NCBI GenBank assembly: GCA_020438865.1
Contig: JAGQTU010000002.1
Span: forward strand, 184,873-248,872
DNA: 64,000 bases
Direction of reading: 5' to 3'
From: Mycobacterium sp.
GTDB lineage: Bacteria > Actinomycetota > Actinomycetes > Mycobacteriales > Mycobacteriaceae
Shown: in pieces, positions 30,107 through 40,000 of the stretch
How the letters are laid out: each line of letters opens with the position of its first letter
Numbering within the stretch: the first letter of the stretch is position 1
Program-made: the position numbers and the translations under genes
Notes under the pieces: generated by a model
The model's input: the letters and a program-made list of their open reading frames with translations, nothing else
Told to the model about the DNA's origin: nothing
The model's database searches: none

Positions 30107-31246
30107 ATGAGGAGCCGCGCCGCCATCGTCCGCGAGGTCGGCGGCGACTGGTCGGTCGAGGAGTTCGAACTCGACCCGCCGCGGGCGGGCGAGGTGCTCG
30201 TCGCCATGGCCGCCGCCGGGCTCTGCCACTCCGACGACCACATCCGCAACGGATTCATGGCGTCGCCCACCGCCCAGAAGTCCAGGCCGCCGACGATCGG
30301 CGGCCACGAGGGGTCGGGGGTGGTGCTCGAGGTCGGTGAGGCGGTGACCGGGCTGGCTCCCGGCGATCACGTGGTGACGTCGTTCATCGCGGTGTGCGGG
30401 CACTGCCGATGGTGCTCCTCCGGAATGGAGTACCTGTGCGACCGGGGCGCCGGCGTGCTGACCCCCGGAATGCCGACCGACGGCACCTTCCGTCACCACA
30501 CCGTCGACGGCCAGGACCTGGGCCACACCTCCAAGATCGGCGCGTTCGCCGAACACACCGTGGTCGCCGCGGATTCGCTGGTGATGATCGACCCCGACAT
30601 CCCGCTGGTTCCGGCAGCGCTGCTGTCCTGTGCGGTCCCCACCGGCTACGGCTCGGCGGCCCGCCGGGCGAACGTGCGGGGCGGTGACACGGTGGTCGTC
30701 ATCGGGACCGGCGGTATCGGGACCGCCGCCATCCAGGGCGCTGTCATCAACGGGGCGCCGGTGGTCGTCGCCGTGGATCCGGTTGCGGCCAAACGGGAAT
30801 CGGCACTGTCCTTCGGCGCCACCCACACCGCCGCGGGCGCCGACGAGGCGGTCGAGTTGGTGCGCGGGCTCACCCGCGGGGTAATGGCCGACGCGGTGGT
30901 GCTCGCGCCGTCGGAGATCACCGGTGTCGACATCGGCGCCGCGCTGGCCCTGACCCGCAAGGGTGGCAGCTGCGTGCTGACCGGGATGGCCGCCGCCGGT
31001 CCCCAGCCGGTGTCGCTGGACATCCAGGACCTGGTCCTGATGAACAAGAACCTGTGCGGGACGGTATTCGGCTCCTGCAACCCGCGCTCGGAGATCCCAC
31101 TGCTCGCTGCGATGTACACCTCGGGTCAGCTGATGCTCGACGAGATGATCACCCGGCGTTACCGCCTCGACGACATCAACGCCGGGTTCGCCGACCTGCT
31201 CTCAGGTGAACTGATCCGCGGCGTGATCGACTTCGGAATCGGCTGA
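30107..31246 (+). CDS. NDMA-type zinc-dependent alcohol dehydrogenase
   Basis: Medium-chain dehydrogenase, 379 residues. The catalytic zinc ligands are in GLCHSDDH and GGHEGSG, the structural zinc cysteines in CGHCRWCSSGMEYLC (about 90-104), and the NAD motif is VVIGTGGIGTAAIQGA (about 195-210). This set is that of nicotinoprotein-like NDMA-dependent enzymes frequent in actinobacteria. The ATG at 30107 is preferred over one 12 nt upstream because TAATGT lies 8 nt before it and the homologous N-terminus starts there. Followed after 5 nt by the CoA-transferase gene. Confidence 0.87.
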   Translation: MRSRAAIVREVGGDWSVEEFELDPPRAGEVLVAMAAAGLCHSDDHIRNGFMASPTAQKSRPPTIGGHEGSGVVLEVGEAVTGLAPGDHVVTSFIAVCGHCRWCSSGMEYLCDRGAGVLTPGMPTDGTFRHHTVDGQDLGHTSKIGAFAEHTVVAADSLVMIDPDIPLVPAALLSCAVPTGYGSAARRANVRGGDTVVVIGTGGIGTAAIQGAVINGAPVVVAVDPVAAKRESALSFGATHTAAGADEAVELVRGLTRGVMADAVVLAPSEITGVDIGAALALTRKGGSCVLTGMAAAGPQPVSLDIQDLVLMNKNLCGTVFGSCNPRSEIPLLAAMYTSGQLMLDEMITRRYRLDDINAGFADLLSGELIRGVIDFGIG

Positions 31247-31251
31247 GCGGC

Positions 31252-33534
31252 ATGCCCACTCCGCTGTCCGGTCTGCGCGTGGTCGAGATCGGCGACCGGC
31301 TGGCCACTGCCTACGCCGGCAAGTTGCTGCGCGACGCCGGCGCCGACGTGGTGATGGTCGAGCCGCCGGATGGCCACCGGCTGCGTCACTACCGACCCGT
31401 CGGTGTCCCGCCGCGAGAGGCCGAAAGCCCGTTCTTCGCGTTCCTGGCCGGCGGCAAGCGCAGTGTCGCCACCGCGACGGTGCCGGCCGGATTGCTCGCG
31501 GCGGCAGACATCGTGATCGTGGGTGCAACGCCCGACGGTGCAGAAGAACTCGGTGTGGACGTCGACGCGCTGCGCACCGTGGTCACGCTGTCCGACTTCG
31601 GCTGGGCCGGGCCGTGGACCGAGCGCCCTGCCACCGAATTCACGCTGCAGGCCTGGTGCGGGTCGACGGCATCACGCGGTGAGCCCGAGCGTCCCCCCAT
31701 CGCGGTGGGTGGTGACCTGGGCGAGTTCGTCGCGGGCAGTTACGCGGCCGCGATCGGGCTGGCCTCCCATCACGGTGGTGGTGGCCGGTCCGATCTGTCT
31801 GTGCTGGAGGCCATGACCACTTCGATGCAGGTGTTCTCCTGGCTGCGTAAGGAATTGATGCTGCTCGAGGTCGTCGGTCGGTCCACCGAGGTGCCGTCGG
31901 TCGAGCGCGCCAAGGACGGCTACGTCGGCGTCTCGATGGCGACCGGCCAGCAGTGGCAGGACTTCTGCGCCATGGTCGAGTGCCCGGATCTCGCCGACGT
32001 GCCCGAACTCCGCTTCCAGGTCGGGCGCTGGGAGCAGCGCGACCTGGTTCGCGCGCGCACCGCCGACTGGTTCGCCGCACACACCGTCGAGGAGATCGTG
32101 GAGCTGGCGGCGTTGTTCCGCATCCCGATGACCGCGATAGGGAATGGCGAAACGTTGCGCACCATGGATCATTTCGTGGTCCGCGGCTCGTTCGTGGACC
32201 ATCCATCCGGGTTCCGCGCACCCGGACCGCCCTGGCGGATGAGCGAGACTCCACCACTACCGGCCGCCCTGCCGCCCCGGCTCGGGGACGAAGCACCCAC
32301 GTGGCCAAACCGCGAACCACATAGCGGTGCTGCGGGTCTGCCACTGGCGGGTGTCACGATCGTCGACCTGACCGCGTTCTGGGCCGGTCCGGCGGCCACC
32401 CACCTGCTGGCCATGCTCGGCGCCGATGTGATCAAGATCGAGTCGGTGCAACGTCCCGACGGGATGCGCTTCGCGGGCGGCTTCCGCGCCGACGTCGAGC
32501 GCTGGTGGGAGTACAGCTGGGTGTTCCACGGCGTCAACTCCGGCAAGGAGTCGATCACCCTGGATCTCGAGTCCGACTCCGGCCGAGAACTTCTCGGCCG
32601 TCTGGTGGCCGATGCCGACGTGGTGGTGGAGAACTTCACCCCCCGCGTCATGGAGAACTTCGGGCTCGGTTACGACGTGCTCAAGGGGTTCAACGAGAAG
32701 ATCATCGAGGTCCGCATGCCCGGATTCGGGCTGGACGGCCCATGGCGCGACCGCGTCGGCTTCGCGATGACCATGGAGCAACTCGCCGGGCTGGCCTGGA
32801 TCACCGGCTACCCCGACGGCCTGCCGACCGCTCCGCGCGGTGCTTGTGATCCGCTGGCCGGTGTGCACGCAGCCTTTCTCACCGTCGCGGCACTCGAACA
32901 TCGGGGCCGCACCGGGCTTGGTCAGCTCGTCGAGGTGCCGATGATCGATGTTGTGCTCAACGCCAGCGCACTGCAGGTTATCGAGCGTGACGTCGCCGGC
33001 ATCACCTTGACCCGCCGCGGCAACCGCGGCCACGAGTTCGCCGTACAGAACGTCTACGCCTGCGCCGGCGAGGAACAGTGGATCGCCGTCAGCGTTCGCC
33101 ACAACGACGACTGGCAGGCACTCAAGACCGTTTTGGGGCAGCCGAATTGGGCTGCGGCCCTGGACTACTCGACAGAGTCCGCGGACACCATCGACACCCA
33201 TCTCGCCCAGTGTTTCGCCGGCCGGCCGCTGAACGAAACCGTCGAAACCCTCCTGGCCGCCGGAATTCCCGCTGCCCCGGTGGTGCAACCGCCGGACGTC
33301 ATCGACAACCCCGCGCTGCGGGCCCGCGGCTTCTTCCAGACCGTCGAACACCCGCTGTGCGGGCCGCTGCCCTACCCCCGGCCGCCGATGACCGGCGATT
33401 TCGTTCGCAGTCCGGCTCCGCTGCTGGGGCAGCACAACGGCGAGATCCTCGGCGGCGCTATGGGTTTGAACGCTCAGGAGCTCGAGCGCCTGGAGTCCGA
33501 GGCGGTCATCGGGACCTGGCCGTCGGGCCTGTAG
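31252..33534 (+). CDS. Two-domain class III (CaiB/BaiF) acyl-CoA transferase
   Basis: 760 residues made of two family III CoA-transferase units, about 1-345 and 360-760; the usual protein is a single unit of about 400. The first begins GLRVVEIGDRLATAYAGKLL and the second GVTIVDLTAFWAGPAATHLL. Each has the catalytic Asp region (GGDLGEFVAG and CDPLAGVHA). Fused pairs of this kind occur in actinobacterial terpene, steroid or carnitine-type catabolism, moving CoA onto acids made by the neighbouring oxidoreductases. The last 61 bp overlap the 3' end of the first monooxygenase gene on the other strand. Confidence 0.9.
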   Translation: MPTPLSGLRVVEIGDRLATAYAGKLLRDAGADVVMVEPPDGHRLRHYRPVGVPPREAESPFFAFLAGGKRSVATATVPAGLLAAADIVIVGATPDGAEELGVDVDALRTVVTLSDFGWAGPWTERPATEFTLQAWCGSTASRGEPERPPIAVGGDLGEFVAGSYAAAIGLASHHGGGGRSDLSVLEAMTTSMQVFSWLRKELMLLEVVGRSTEVPSVERAKDGYVGVSMATGQQWQDFCAMVECPDLADVPELRFQVGRWEQRDLVRARTADWFAAHTVEEIVELAALFRIPMTAIGNGETLRTMDHFVVRGSFVDHPSGFRAPGPPWRMSETPPLPAALPPRLGDEAPTWPNREPHSGAAGLPLAGVTIVDLTAFWAGPAATHLLAMLGADVIKIESVQRPDGMRFAGGFRADVERWWEYSWVFHGVNSGKESITLDLESDSGRELLGRLVADADVVVENFTPRVMENFGLGYDVLKGFNEKIIEVRMPGFGLDGPWRDRVGFAMTMEQLAGLAWITGYPDGLPTAPRGACDPLAGVHAAFLTVAALEHRGRTGLGQLVEVPMIDVVLNASALQVIERDVAGITLTRRGNRGHEFAVQNVYACAGEEQWIAVSVRHNDDWQALKTVLGQPNWAAALDYSTESADTIDTHLAQCFAGRPLNETVETLLAAGIPAAPVVQPPDVIDNPALRARGFFQTVEHPLCGPLPYPRPPMTGDFVRSPAPLLGQHNGEILGGAMGLNAQELERLESEAVIGTWPSGL

Positions 33535-35036
33535 TCGTCGTGCGTCCAGTCCCGGGACCGGAGCCGCCAGGTGCGCCGGGCGTACTCCAGCTCCTTGTAC
33601 GGCCACTGGGTGACGATCCGTCCGCTCGGTGAGCGAAAGTAGCTGCCGCACCGGGTCCATACCGTGTGTTCGAGTTCGGCGCCGATCTCGTCGTTGAACC
33701 GGCGCTCGGCCTCCGGACGCACCTGAAGGCTCCCGCCCGTGCGGGCGAGCCGGGCGACGGCGTCGGCCACCAGGCGGGCGCCCGCCTCGAGGATATAGAC
33801 GATCGAGTTCCCGCCCTGGTTGGTGTTGGGCCCGTAGAGCATGAAGAAGTTGGGGAACCCGCTGACCGCCACCCCGAGATAGGCGCTGGGGTCCTCGCCC
33901 CAGCGTTCGTGCAGGGACTGGCCGTCGGCGCCGATCACCTCGATGCCGGCCAGGTAGTGGTTGGTCTGGAATCCGGTGGCGAGCACGACGGCGTCGACGT
34001 CGGTCACCCGCGAGCCGGCGACGACGGCCGATTCGGTGATCTCAACGATCGGTTCGGTGACCAGATCGGTGTTGTCGCGTTGCAGGGCGGCGTAATAGTC
34101 CGAGCCGAGCAGCACCCGCTTGCAGCGGAAGGGGTAGTCCGGGGTGAGCGCGGCCCGCAGCGCCGGGTCGGAGACCTTGCGTTGCAGGAAGTCCTCGGCG
34201 ATGCCCTGGCGCCCGGCGACCAGCGGATCGTCGACGCGCAACGCGGTGAAGTCGTGCTGCTCCTTCCACAGCCGCCACCGCTCCCGCTTCGAAGCCCACC
34301 GGCTGCGGCGGAATCTGGCCAGTTCGGCCGCGGTGAACGGGCGGTCGTCCTTGGGCACCATCCACGGCGGAGTGCGCTGGAACACCGTCACGTGCGCCGC
34401 GATCTTCGCCAGTTCGGGCACCACTTGGACCGCGCTGGCCCCGGTGCCGATAACCGCGACCCGGCTGCCGGTCAGATCGACGCCGGCATCCCAGCGCGAT
34501 GTGTGCATCACCGGGCCGGCGAAGCCGGAAACACCGGCGATGTCCGGTAGTTTGGGCTCCCCGAACAACCCGACCGCGCTGACCACGACATCGGCGGCGA
34601 AGCCGAAACCGCTTCCGCTGGAGACCGATTCGAGGTCCAGGCTCCACTGCTGGATCTTCGGGTTCCAGCGGATGCTGCGCACCCGGGTTCCGGTCAGCAG
34701 GTGCCGGTTCAGGTCGAACTCGTCGGCGACCGACTCCAGGTAGGCCAGGATCTCGGGCTGGTGGGCGTAGGTCCGGGTCCAATCCCGGTTGGGGGCGAAG
34801 GAGAACGAGTACAGATGGCTCTGGATGTCGCATGCGGCGCCGGGGTAGGTGTTCAACCGCCAGGTGCCCCCGACGCCGTCGCTGCGTTCGATGATGAAGA
34901 TGTCGTCGACGCCGATCCGGCGCAATGCCACCGCCGCGGCGAGTCCGCCGAAGCCGGCCCCGATGATCGCCACCCGCGGCCGGCGCCCGCGGCGCAGGGC
35001 GGCCCGGACCCGGCCGAGCGGGTAGTGCCGGGTCAC
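33474..35036 (-). CDS. Baeyer-Villiger-type flavin monooxygenase 1
   Basis: 520 residues. FAD motif VAIIGAGFGGLAAAVALR (about 23-40), the Baeyer-Villiger fingerprint FAGPVMHTSRW (about 165-175) and the second Rossmann motif VAVIGTGASAVQVVPEL are all intact. It would insert oxygen next to a ketone or aldehyde carbonyl with NADPH and O2. Its start overlaps the stop of the second monooxygenase gene, so the pair is co-translated. Unusual for its long overlap with the convergent CoA-transferase gene. Confidence 0.9.
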   Translation of the reverse strand: MTRHYPLGRVRAALRRGRRPRVAIIGAGFGGLAAAVALRRIGVDDIFIIERSDGVGGTWRLNTYPGAACDIQSHLYSFSFAPNRDWTRTYAHQPEILAYLESVADEFDLNRHLLTGTRVRSIRWNPKIQQWSLDLESVSSGSGFGFAADVVVSAVGLFGEPKLPDIAGVSGFAGPVMHTSRWDAGVDLTGSRVAVIGTGASAVQVVPELAKIAAHVTVFQRTPPWMVPKDDRPFTAAELARFRRSRWASKRERWRLWKEQHDFTALRVDDPLVAGRQGIAEDFLQRKVSDPALRAALTPDYPFRCKRVLLGSDYYAALQRDNTDLVTEPIVEITESAVVAGSRVTDVDAVVLATGFQTNHYLAGIEVIGADGQSLHERWGEDPSAYLGVAVSGFPNFFMLYGPNTNQGGNSIVYILEAGARLVADAVARLARTGGSLQVRPEAERRFNDEIGAELEHTVWTRCGSYFRSPSGRIVTQWPYKELEYARRTWRLRSRDWTHDDYRPDGQVPMTASDSRRSSS

Positions 35037-36778
35037 CGGCTACCGCCGCGGACGTCGAGGCCGTCGAGCCCGCCGTCGTCCCGCCACGCCTGCAGTATCT
35101 CGGCGTATTCGGTTGGGCCGCCGAGGAAGAAACTGCCCTGGCGGGTGGTGGCGGTGGCGTGGCCCTCCCGGTTGTAATAGCCCGGGGTGCAGTTGCGGGC
35201 CCGCTCGACGCTGCCCGTGGAACGGGCCAGCACGGCGTCGACCCAACCGGCCTCCGCCTCGGTGGTGGCCTCGACCTCGGTGGCGCCATGGGTCAACGCC
35301 CAGTTGATGATCCAGGCCACCTGGGTGGCCTGGACGTCGAGCAGGTACGGGAAGTTCACCGTGAACCCCGACTGGGCGATGCTCTCCACGAACAGATTCG
35401 GGAAACCGTGCACGTACAGACCGTGCAGTGTGCGCACCCCGCCGCGCCACGCGTCGGTCAGGGTCAGCCCGTCGCGGCCCACCACCTCGAAGCCGGTCCG
35501 ACGGGCATAGTCGGTGCCCACCTCGAAGCCGGTCGCGAAGATCAGGCAGTCCAGTTCGTGCTCGACACCGTCGACGACGACCCCGCGCTCGGTGATCCGC
35601 TGCACGCCGCGGCCGCCGGTGTCCACCAGGGTCACGTTGTCGCGGTTGAAGGTGGCCAGGTAGTCGTCGTGGAAGCAGGGCCGCTTGCAGAAGTAGCCGT
35701 ACCAGGGTTTGAGCGCCTCCGCGGTGGCCGGGTCGGCCACGACGGCCTCGACCCGCGCCCGAACCTCCTCCATCTTGGCGAAGTCGGCCAACTCGCCGTC
35801 CCGCATCACCAGCAGCGTTTTCACGATGCTGGTCCACGCGTCGGCCACCAGGTCCTCCTCGGCGTCACCGCCGGCGGTTAGCTGCTGGAAGTTCTCGATG
35901 CGGCGGCGCTGCCAGCCCGGTGCCAGCTCGGCTGCCCATTGCGCGTCGGTGGGCCGGTTGTTGCGCACGTCGATCGTCGACGGGGTGCGCTGGAAGACGT
36001 ACAGCTGCCGCGCCGCGGAAGCCAGGTGCGGCACGCACTGCACGGCGGTGGCGCCGGTGCCGATGATGCCGACCCGCTTGTCGGCCAGGTGCTCCAGGTT
36101 GGCACCGGTGTATGCGTAGTCCCACCGGCTGGTGTGGAAGGCGTGCCCGCGGAACGACGAGATCCCCTCGATGCCGGGCAGTTTGGGCTTCTGCAGATAC
36201 CCGTTGGCCATCGAAACGAACCGGGCACGCATCGCGTCACCGCGATCGGTGGTGATGATCCAGCGAGATTGTGTTGCATCCCAACGGATTTCCCGCACCT
36301 CGGTCTGCAGGCAGGCGTCGCGGTACAGGTCGTAGTGCTCGGCGATCCGCCGGCAGTGCGCGAAGATCTCCGCACCCTTGGCGTATTTCTCGGTCGGCAG
36401 GTAGCCGACCTCCTCAAGCAACGGCAGGTACACGTAGGACTCGACGTCGCAGGCGATGCCCGGATACCGGTTCCAATACCAGGTGCCGCCCACGTCGGCC
36501 GCCTTGTCGATCAGCCGGATGCCGGCGACGCCGAGTTCGCGCAGCCGGGCGCCGGTCAGCAGGCCGCCGAATCCGGCGCCGATCACCGCCACGTCGACCT
36601 CATCGGTCAGCGGAGCCCGGGCGGCAGGGGCGCCGGCCCACGGGTCCGCCGCGAAACCGGCGAACTCGCCCGCGATCTCGACGTACTGCGCGATGCCGTC
36701 CGGACGCAGCCTGCGTTCGCGCTCGCGGGCGTACCTCGCCCGCAGCGCGTCGGCGTCGAAGGCGCGGCCGCCGGTCAT
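35033..36778 (-). CDS. Baeyer-Villiger-type flavin monooxygenase 2
   Basis: 581 residues with an N-terminal extension of about 60 residues typical of cyclopentadecanone/steroid-type enzymes. FAD motif VAVIGAGFGGLLTGARL (about 63-79), fingerprint FRGHAFHTSRWDY (about 206-218) and NADP motif VGIIGTGATAVQCVPHL are present. Only about a third of residues look shared with the neighbour, so this is an old pair, not a recent duplication. It lies 22 bp downstream of where the aldehyde dehydrogenase gene ends, on the same strand. Confidence 0.9.
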   Translation of the reverse strand: MTGGRAFDADALRARYARERERRLRPDGIAQYVEIAGEFAGFAADPWAGAPAARAPLTDEVDVAVIGAGFGGLLTGARLRELGVAGIRLIDKAADVGGTWYWNRYPGIACDVESYVYLPLLEEVGYLPTEKYAKGAEIFAHCRRIAEHYDLYRDACLQTEVREIRWDATQSRWIITTDRGDAMRARFVSMANGYLQKPKLPGIEGISSFRGHAFHTSRWDYAYTGANLEHLADKRVGIIGTGATAVQCVPHLASAARQLYVFQRTPSTIDVRNNRPTDAQWAAELAPGWQRRRIENFQQLTAGGDAEEDLVADAWTSIVKTLLVMRDGELADFAKMEEVRARVEAVVADPATAEALKPWYGYFCKRPCFHDDYLATFNRDNVTLVDTGGRGVQRITERGVVVDGVEHELDCLIFATGFEVGTDYARRTGFEVVGRDGLTLTDAWRGGVRTLHGLYVHGFPNLFVESIAQSGFTVNFPYLLDVQATQVAWIINWALTHGATEVEATTEAEAGWVDAVLARSTGSVERARNCTPGYYNREGHATATTRQGSFFLGGPTEYAEILQAWRDDGGLDGLDVRGGSR

Positions 36779-36799
36779 CAGCGCACTATAAATGCCGCA

Positions 36800-38251
36800 T
36801 CAGGCGTTCACGGCCGTCGCGACGAGTTTGGTCTCGAGGTACTCCTCGAAGCCGGCCAGCCCCATCTCACGGCCGACCCCCGACTGCTTGTAGCCGCCGA
36901 ACGGCGCGTCCGCGCTGTACCAGACCCCACCGTTGACGTTGACCGTTCCGGCTCGCAGCCGCGCGACCACCCGGTCCACCCGGTCCGGATCGGCGCCCCA
37001 CACGGTGGCCGACAGGCCGTACGGGGAGTCGTTGGCGATGCGCACCGCGTCATCGTCGCCGTCGTGGGCCAGCACCACCAGCACCGGTCCGAAGATCTCC
37101 TCGCGGGCCACCCGGGCGGCGTTGGTGAGCCCACGGATGACCGTGGGTTCGATGAAGTACCCGCGCGCCAGGCCCGGCGGCCGCCGTCCGCCGCAGGCGA
37201 ACGAACCGCCCTCGGCCACTGCCAGATCCAGATAGCCCTGCACCCGGTCGCGCTGCCTCGCCGAGATCAACGGGCCGCACACGGTGGCCGGATCGGCGGG
37301 GTCACCGGCGGGGATGGCCCGCATCGCCTCGGCCGCGGCCGCGACGGCCTCGTCGTAGCGTCCCCGCGGGACCAGCAACCGGGTGGTGAAGGCGCAGCCC
37401 TGGCCGGCGTGCCGGGACACCGCGACGGCCGCGGCTGCGGCCGCCCGGCCCAGATCGGCGTCGTCGAGCACGAGGAAGGCCGATTTGCCGCCGAGTTCGA
37501 GGAACACCTTCTTGATGGTCGCGGCCGCCGCCGTCATCACCGCCCGGCCGGTGGCGGTCGATCCGGTGAACGACACCATGTCGACGCGCGGGTCCGAGCT
37601 GAGTTGGGCGCCCAGTCGCGGATCACCGGACGTGACGATGTTGACCACGCCGGGCGGAAAGTCGGTCCGCTCGACGATGATCCGCCCGATGTGCGCCGCG
37701 CACCACGGCGTCTCCGGCGCCGGCTTGAGCACCACGGTGTTGCCGGCGGCCAGCGCGGGGCCGAGCTTGGCGAGGTTGATCTGGTGCGGGAAGTTGAACG
37801 GGGTCACCGCGCCCACCACACCGAACGGTTCGCGGAGCAGCGTTCGGCGGGAGGAGACACCCATCGGCGTCGCGACACCGAGATCGGTTCGCCACGAGTA
37901 CCTTTCGGCCGTGTCGGCGGGGTACACGAGATCGTCGACCGGGCCCTCCAGGTGCGGTCCGTGGGTGAACGTCACCGGGGCGCCCACTTCGGCGACCGTG
38001 ATCTCCCGCAGCCCCGCGATCTCAGCCTTCAGGGCGTCGCGCAGCTGACGCAGGCAGTGCACCCGCAGCGCTGGGTCGCGGGACCAGTCGGTGCCGTCGA
38101 ACGCCGCGCGCGCCGCGCCGATCGCCCTCTCCATGTCGGCGCCGTCGGCGTCGGCAGCCGTGCCCAACGGCTCCTCGGTGGCCGGGTTGACGGTGGGAAA
38201 GCTACCGGCGCCACCGCCGACGAGTTCTCCGCCGATCAACAGCTCGGTCAA
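36800..38251 (-). CDS. Aldehyde dehydrogenase family protein
   Basis: NAD(P)-dependent ALDH of 483 residues. The catalytic Glu is in [17 protein letters not shown] (about 245) and the catalytic Cys in [15 protein letters not shown] (about 280); the N-terminal [21 protein letters not shown] substrate loop is intact. The start is TTG 38251, which overlaps the arcA stop (TTGA); a GTG at 38275 inside arcA is an alternative. It would be read on from arcA and continues into the two monooxygenases, fitting oxidation of aldehydes made in the pathway. Confidence 0.88.
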   Translation of the reverse strand: MTELLIGGELVGGGAGSFPTVNPATEEPLGTAADADGADMERAIGAARAAFDGTDWSRDPALRVHCLRQLRDALKAEIAGLREITVAEVGAPVTFTHGPHLEGPVDDLVYPADTAERYSWRTDLGVATPMGVSSRRTLLREPFGVVGAVTPFNFPHQINLAKLGPALAAGNTVVLKPAPETPWCAAHIGRIIVERTDFPPGVVNIVTSGDPRLGAQLSSDPRVDMVSFTGSTATGRAVMTAAAATIKKVFLELGGKSAFLVLDDADLGRAAAAAAVAVSRHAGQGCAFTTRLLVPRGRYDEAVAAAAEAMRAIPAGDPADPATVCGPLISARQRDRVQGYLDLAVAEGGSFACGGRRPPGLARGYFIEPTVIRGLTNAARVAREEIFGPVLVVLAHDGDDDAVRIANDSPYGLSATVWGADPDRVDRVVARLRAGTVNVNGGVWYSADAPFGGYKQSGVGREMGLAGFEEYLETKLVATAVNA

Positions 38252-39450
38252 AGCGGATCCCGGGCCACCGGGCACGACATGCACCGCGGGCCACCGCGTC
38301 CGGTGCCGAGTTCGGACGCCGCGATGGGCAGCACCTCGATACCCGAATCGGCAAGGCGCGCATTGGTTTCGCTGTTGCGCTCGTAGGCCACGACGACGCC
38401 GGGCGCCAGCGCCAGCGTGTTGTTGCCGTCGTCCCACTGCTCGCGCTCGGCGGTGATCGGGTCCAGGCCGGTGTCGATGACCCGTAGCCGGTCGATACCC
38501 ATCGCGTCGGCGGCGGCCGTCACGAACGGCTCCTCGTCGCCGATCCGGATGCCATCGGCGACCCGGGTGATGGTGAACGCCGACAACGAGTCGCTGATCG
38601 CCGGGTACATCACCACCGCGTCGGTGTCCACCATCGTGCAGACCGTGTCCAGGTGCATCTGCGCGCGCTCCTGCGCGATCGGCACCGCCAGCACCGTGTG
38701 CGCCAGGTCGTCGTCGAACAGGCTGCGCGCCAACGCTTCCGCGCCCGCCGGCGTGGTGCGCTCCCCTACCCCGACCGCCACCACGCCCGGCGACAACAGC
38801 AGCACGTCGCCACCCTCCACGGGCGCCGAACGCGACTCGTAGGCCCGCCGCACACCCAGGAACCTCGGATGGTGGGCGTAGATGAGATCGGTCAGCGAGG
38901 TCTCGCGCATCCGGGCCGGAAGGGCCAGCGACGGGATCGCCACCCGCGGGCCTATCCAGAACGAGGAGTCGCGGGTGAACAGCAGATTGGGCAGCGGTTC
39001 GATGACGAAGTCGGCGCCGTGGTGCATCCGCCGCACCAGCGACAGCTCGCTGCCGGCGATCGGCAATTCGGTGAACGTCATGCCCGCGGTCAGCACGTAG
39101 CCGAGATCGGCGGGCTCCAGGGTGCGCAGATACGCCGACAACTCCTGGGCCAGCGGCAGTCCCAGCCGACGGGCGTCGACCGCGGCGGCGATGCCCTGCA
39201 TTCGCGCGGCCCCGCTCCCCAGGGCCTCGGTCAGCAGGTCGGACATCAGCAGCACTTCGACCCCGCGGGAGCGCAGCAGGTCGGCGAACGCGTCGTGCTC
39301 CTCCTGGGCCCGGGCCACCCACGGCAGCCCGTCGAAGAGCAGCTTGTCGTTGTTGCGGGGGGTGAGCCGCTGAAGCTCGGCGCCGGGCCGGTGCAGGATG
39401 ACCACGCGCAGCGTGCCCACCTCGGAGTTGGAGCCCAGCGTGACCGTCAC
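38248..39450 (-). CDS. arcA: Arginine deiminase
   Basis: Converts arginine to citrulline and ammonia. 400 residues; [17 protein letters not shown] at the N-terminus, [10 protein letters not shown] (about 165), [11 protein letters not shown] (about 213), [10 protein letters not shown] (about 268) and the catalytic Cys in GPRCMSCP near the C-terminus are as in Rv1001. GTG start; TACGGT lies 7 nt upstream on the minus strand, so the mRNA is probably leaderless. No arcB, arcC or antiporter is nearby. Divergent from soxR. Confidence 0.95.
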   Translation of the reverse strand: MTVTLGSNSEVGTLRVVILHRPGAELQRLTPRNNDKLLFDGLPWVARAQEEHDAFADLLRSRGVEVLLMSDLLTEALGSGAARMQGIAAAVDARRLGLPLAQELSAYLRTLEPADLGYVLTAGMTFTELPIAGSELSLVRRMHHGADFVIEPLPNLLFTRDSSFWIGPRVAIPSLALPARMRETSLTDLIYAHHPRFLGVRRAYESRSAPVEGGDVLLLSPGVVAVGVGERTTPAGAEALARSLFDDDLAHTVLAVPIAQERAQMHLDTVCTMVDTDAVVMYPAISDSLSAFTITRVADGIRIGDEEPFVTAAADAMGIDRLRVIDTGLDPITAEREQWDDGNNTLALAPGVVVAYERNSETNARLADSGIEVLPIAASELGTGRGGPRCMSCPVARDPL

Positions 39451-39506
39451 ACAGAGCACCGTATCGCCTGGCTCCGCCCGGCGAACCGCACGGGACCGCA
39501 GCCTCA

Positions 39507-39524
39507 CCTGAACTATTGTTGAGG
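39507..39524. promoter_or_regulatory. SoxR-box-like dyad between arcA and soxR
   Basis: CCTGAACTATTGTTGAGG matches its reverse complement at 14 of 18 positions, with the CCT..AAC and GTT..AGG arms of the soxbox. It overlaps a TATTGT -10 box (39514-39519) that lies 6 nt before the soxR ATG, so binding would control soxR itself, probably from a leaderless mRNA. Confidence 0.65.
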
Positions 39525-39525
39525 T

Positions 39526-39957
39526 ATGACCGAGCACGAGCTGACCCCCGGCGAGCTCGCCGAGCGCGCCGGGGTGGCGATTTCGGCGCTGCACTTCTAC
39601 GAACGCGGGGGCCTGATCACCAGCCGCCGCACGGCGGGCAACCAGCGCCGGTATGCCCGCGACACGCTGCGCCGGGTGGCGTTCATCCGGATGTCGCAGC
39701 GGGTGGGGATCCCGCTGGCCCGGGTGCGCGAGGCGCTGGCGACGCTGCCCGTCGACCGGGTCCCGACCAGCCGGGACTGGGCGCGGCTGTCGGCCGGCTG
39801 GCGCGACGACCTCGAGGAGCGGATCCTGCACCTGCAGCGGCTGCGCGACAACCTGGCCGACTGCATCGGCTGCGGCTGCCTGAGCCTGCGTAGCTGCGCG
39901 CTGTCCAATCCGGCCGACGTGCTGGCCGGCCAGGGGCCGGGACCGGTCCGACTTTGA
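39526..39957 (+). CDS. soxR: SoxR, redox-sensing MerR-family regulator
   Basis: 143 residues. N-terminal MerR helix-turn-helix ([21 protein letters not shown], residues 6-26), a dimerisation coiled coil, and the [2Fe-2S] cluster site [12 protein letters not shown] (about 120-131), which has the exact CX2CXCX5C spacing. Its oxidation by redox-cycling compounds switches target promoters on. Targets in the window may be soxR itself and possibly arcA and the downstream oxidative genes on the minus strand. Confidence 0.93.
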   Translation: MTEHELTPGELAERAGVAISALHFYERGGLITSRRTAGNQRRYARDTLRRVAFIRMSQRVGIPLARVREALATLPVDRVPTSRDWARLSAGWRDDLEERILHLQRLRDNLADCIGCGCLSLRSCALSNPADVLAGQGPGPVRL

Positions 39958-39972
39958 CCGACACCCATATAT

Positions 39973-39988
39973 TCGAACGCACGTGCGA
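39973..39988 (+). promoter_or_regulatory. LexA (SOS) box-like site before the alkB-like gene
   Basis: TCGAAC-GCAC-GTGCGA differs from the mycobacterial LexA consensus TCGAAC-N4-GTTCGA at one position. It directly abuts a TAGCCT -10 box (39989-39994) that lies 6 nt before the GTG, so a bound repressor would block a leaderless transcript. Confidence 0.65.
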
Positions 39989-40000
39989 TAGCCTGGGTGG

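Noticed and set aside
38252-39322. N-terminal extension of the aldehyde dehydrogenase frame
   Set aside because: It runs through arcA in another frame; the ALDH fold starts only near 38251.
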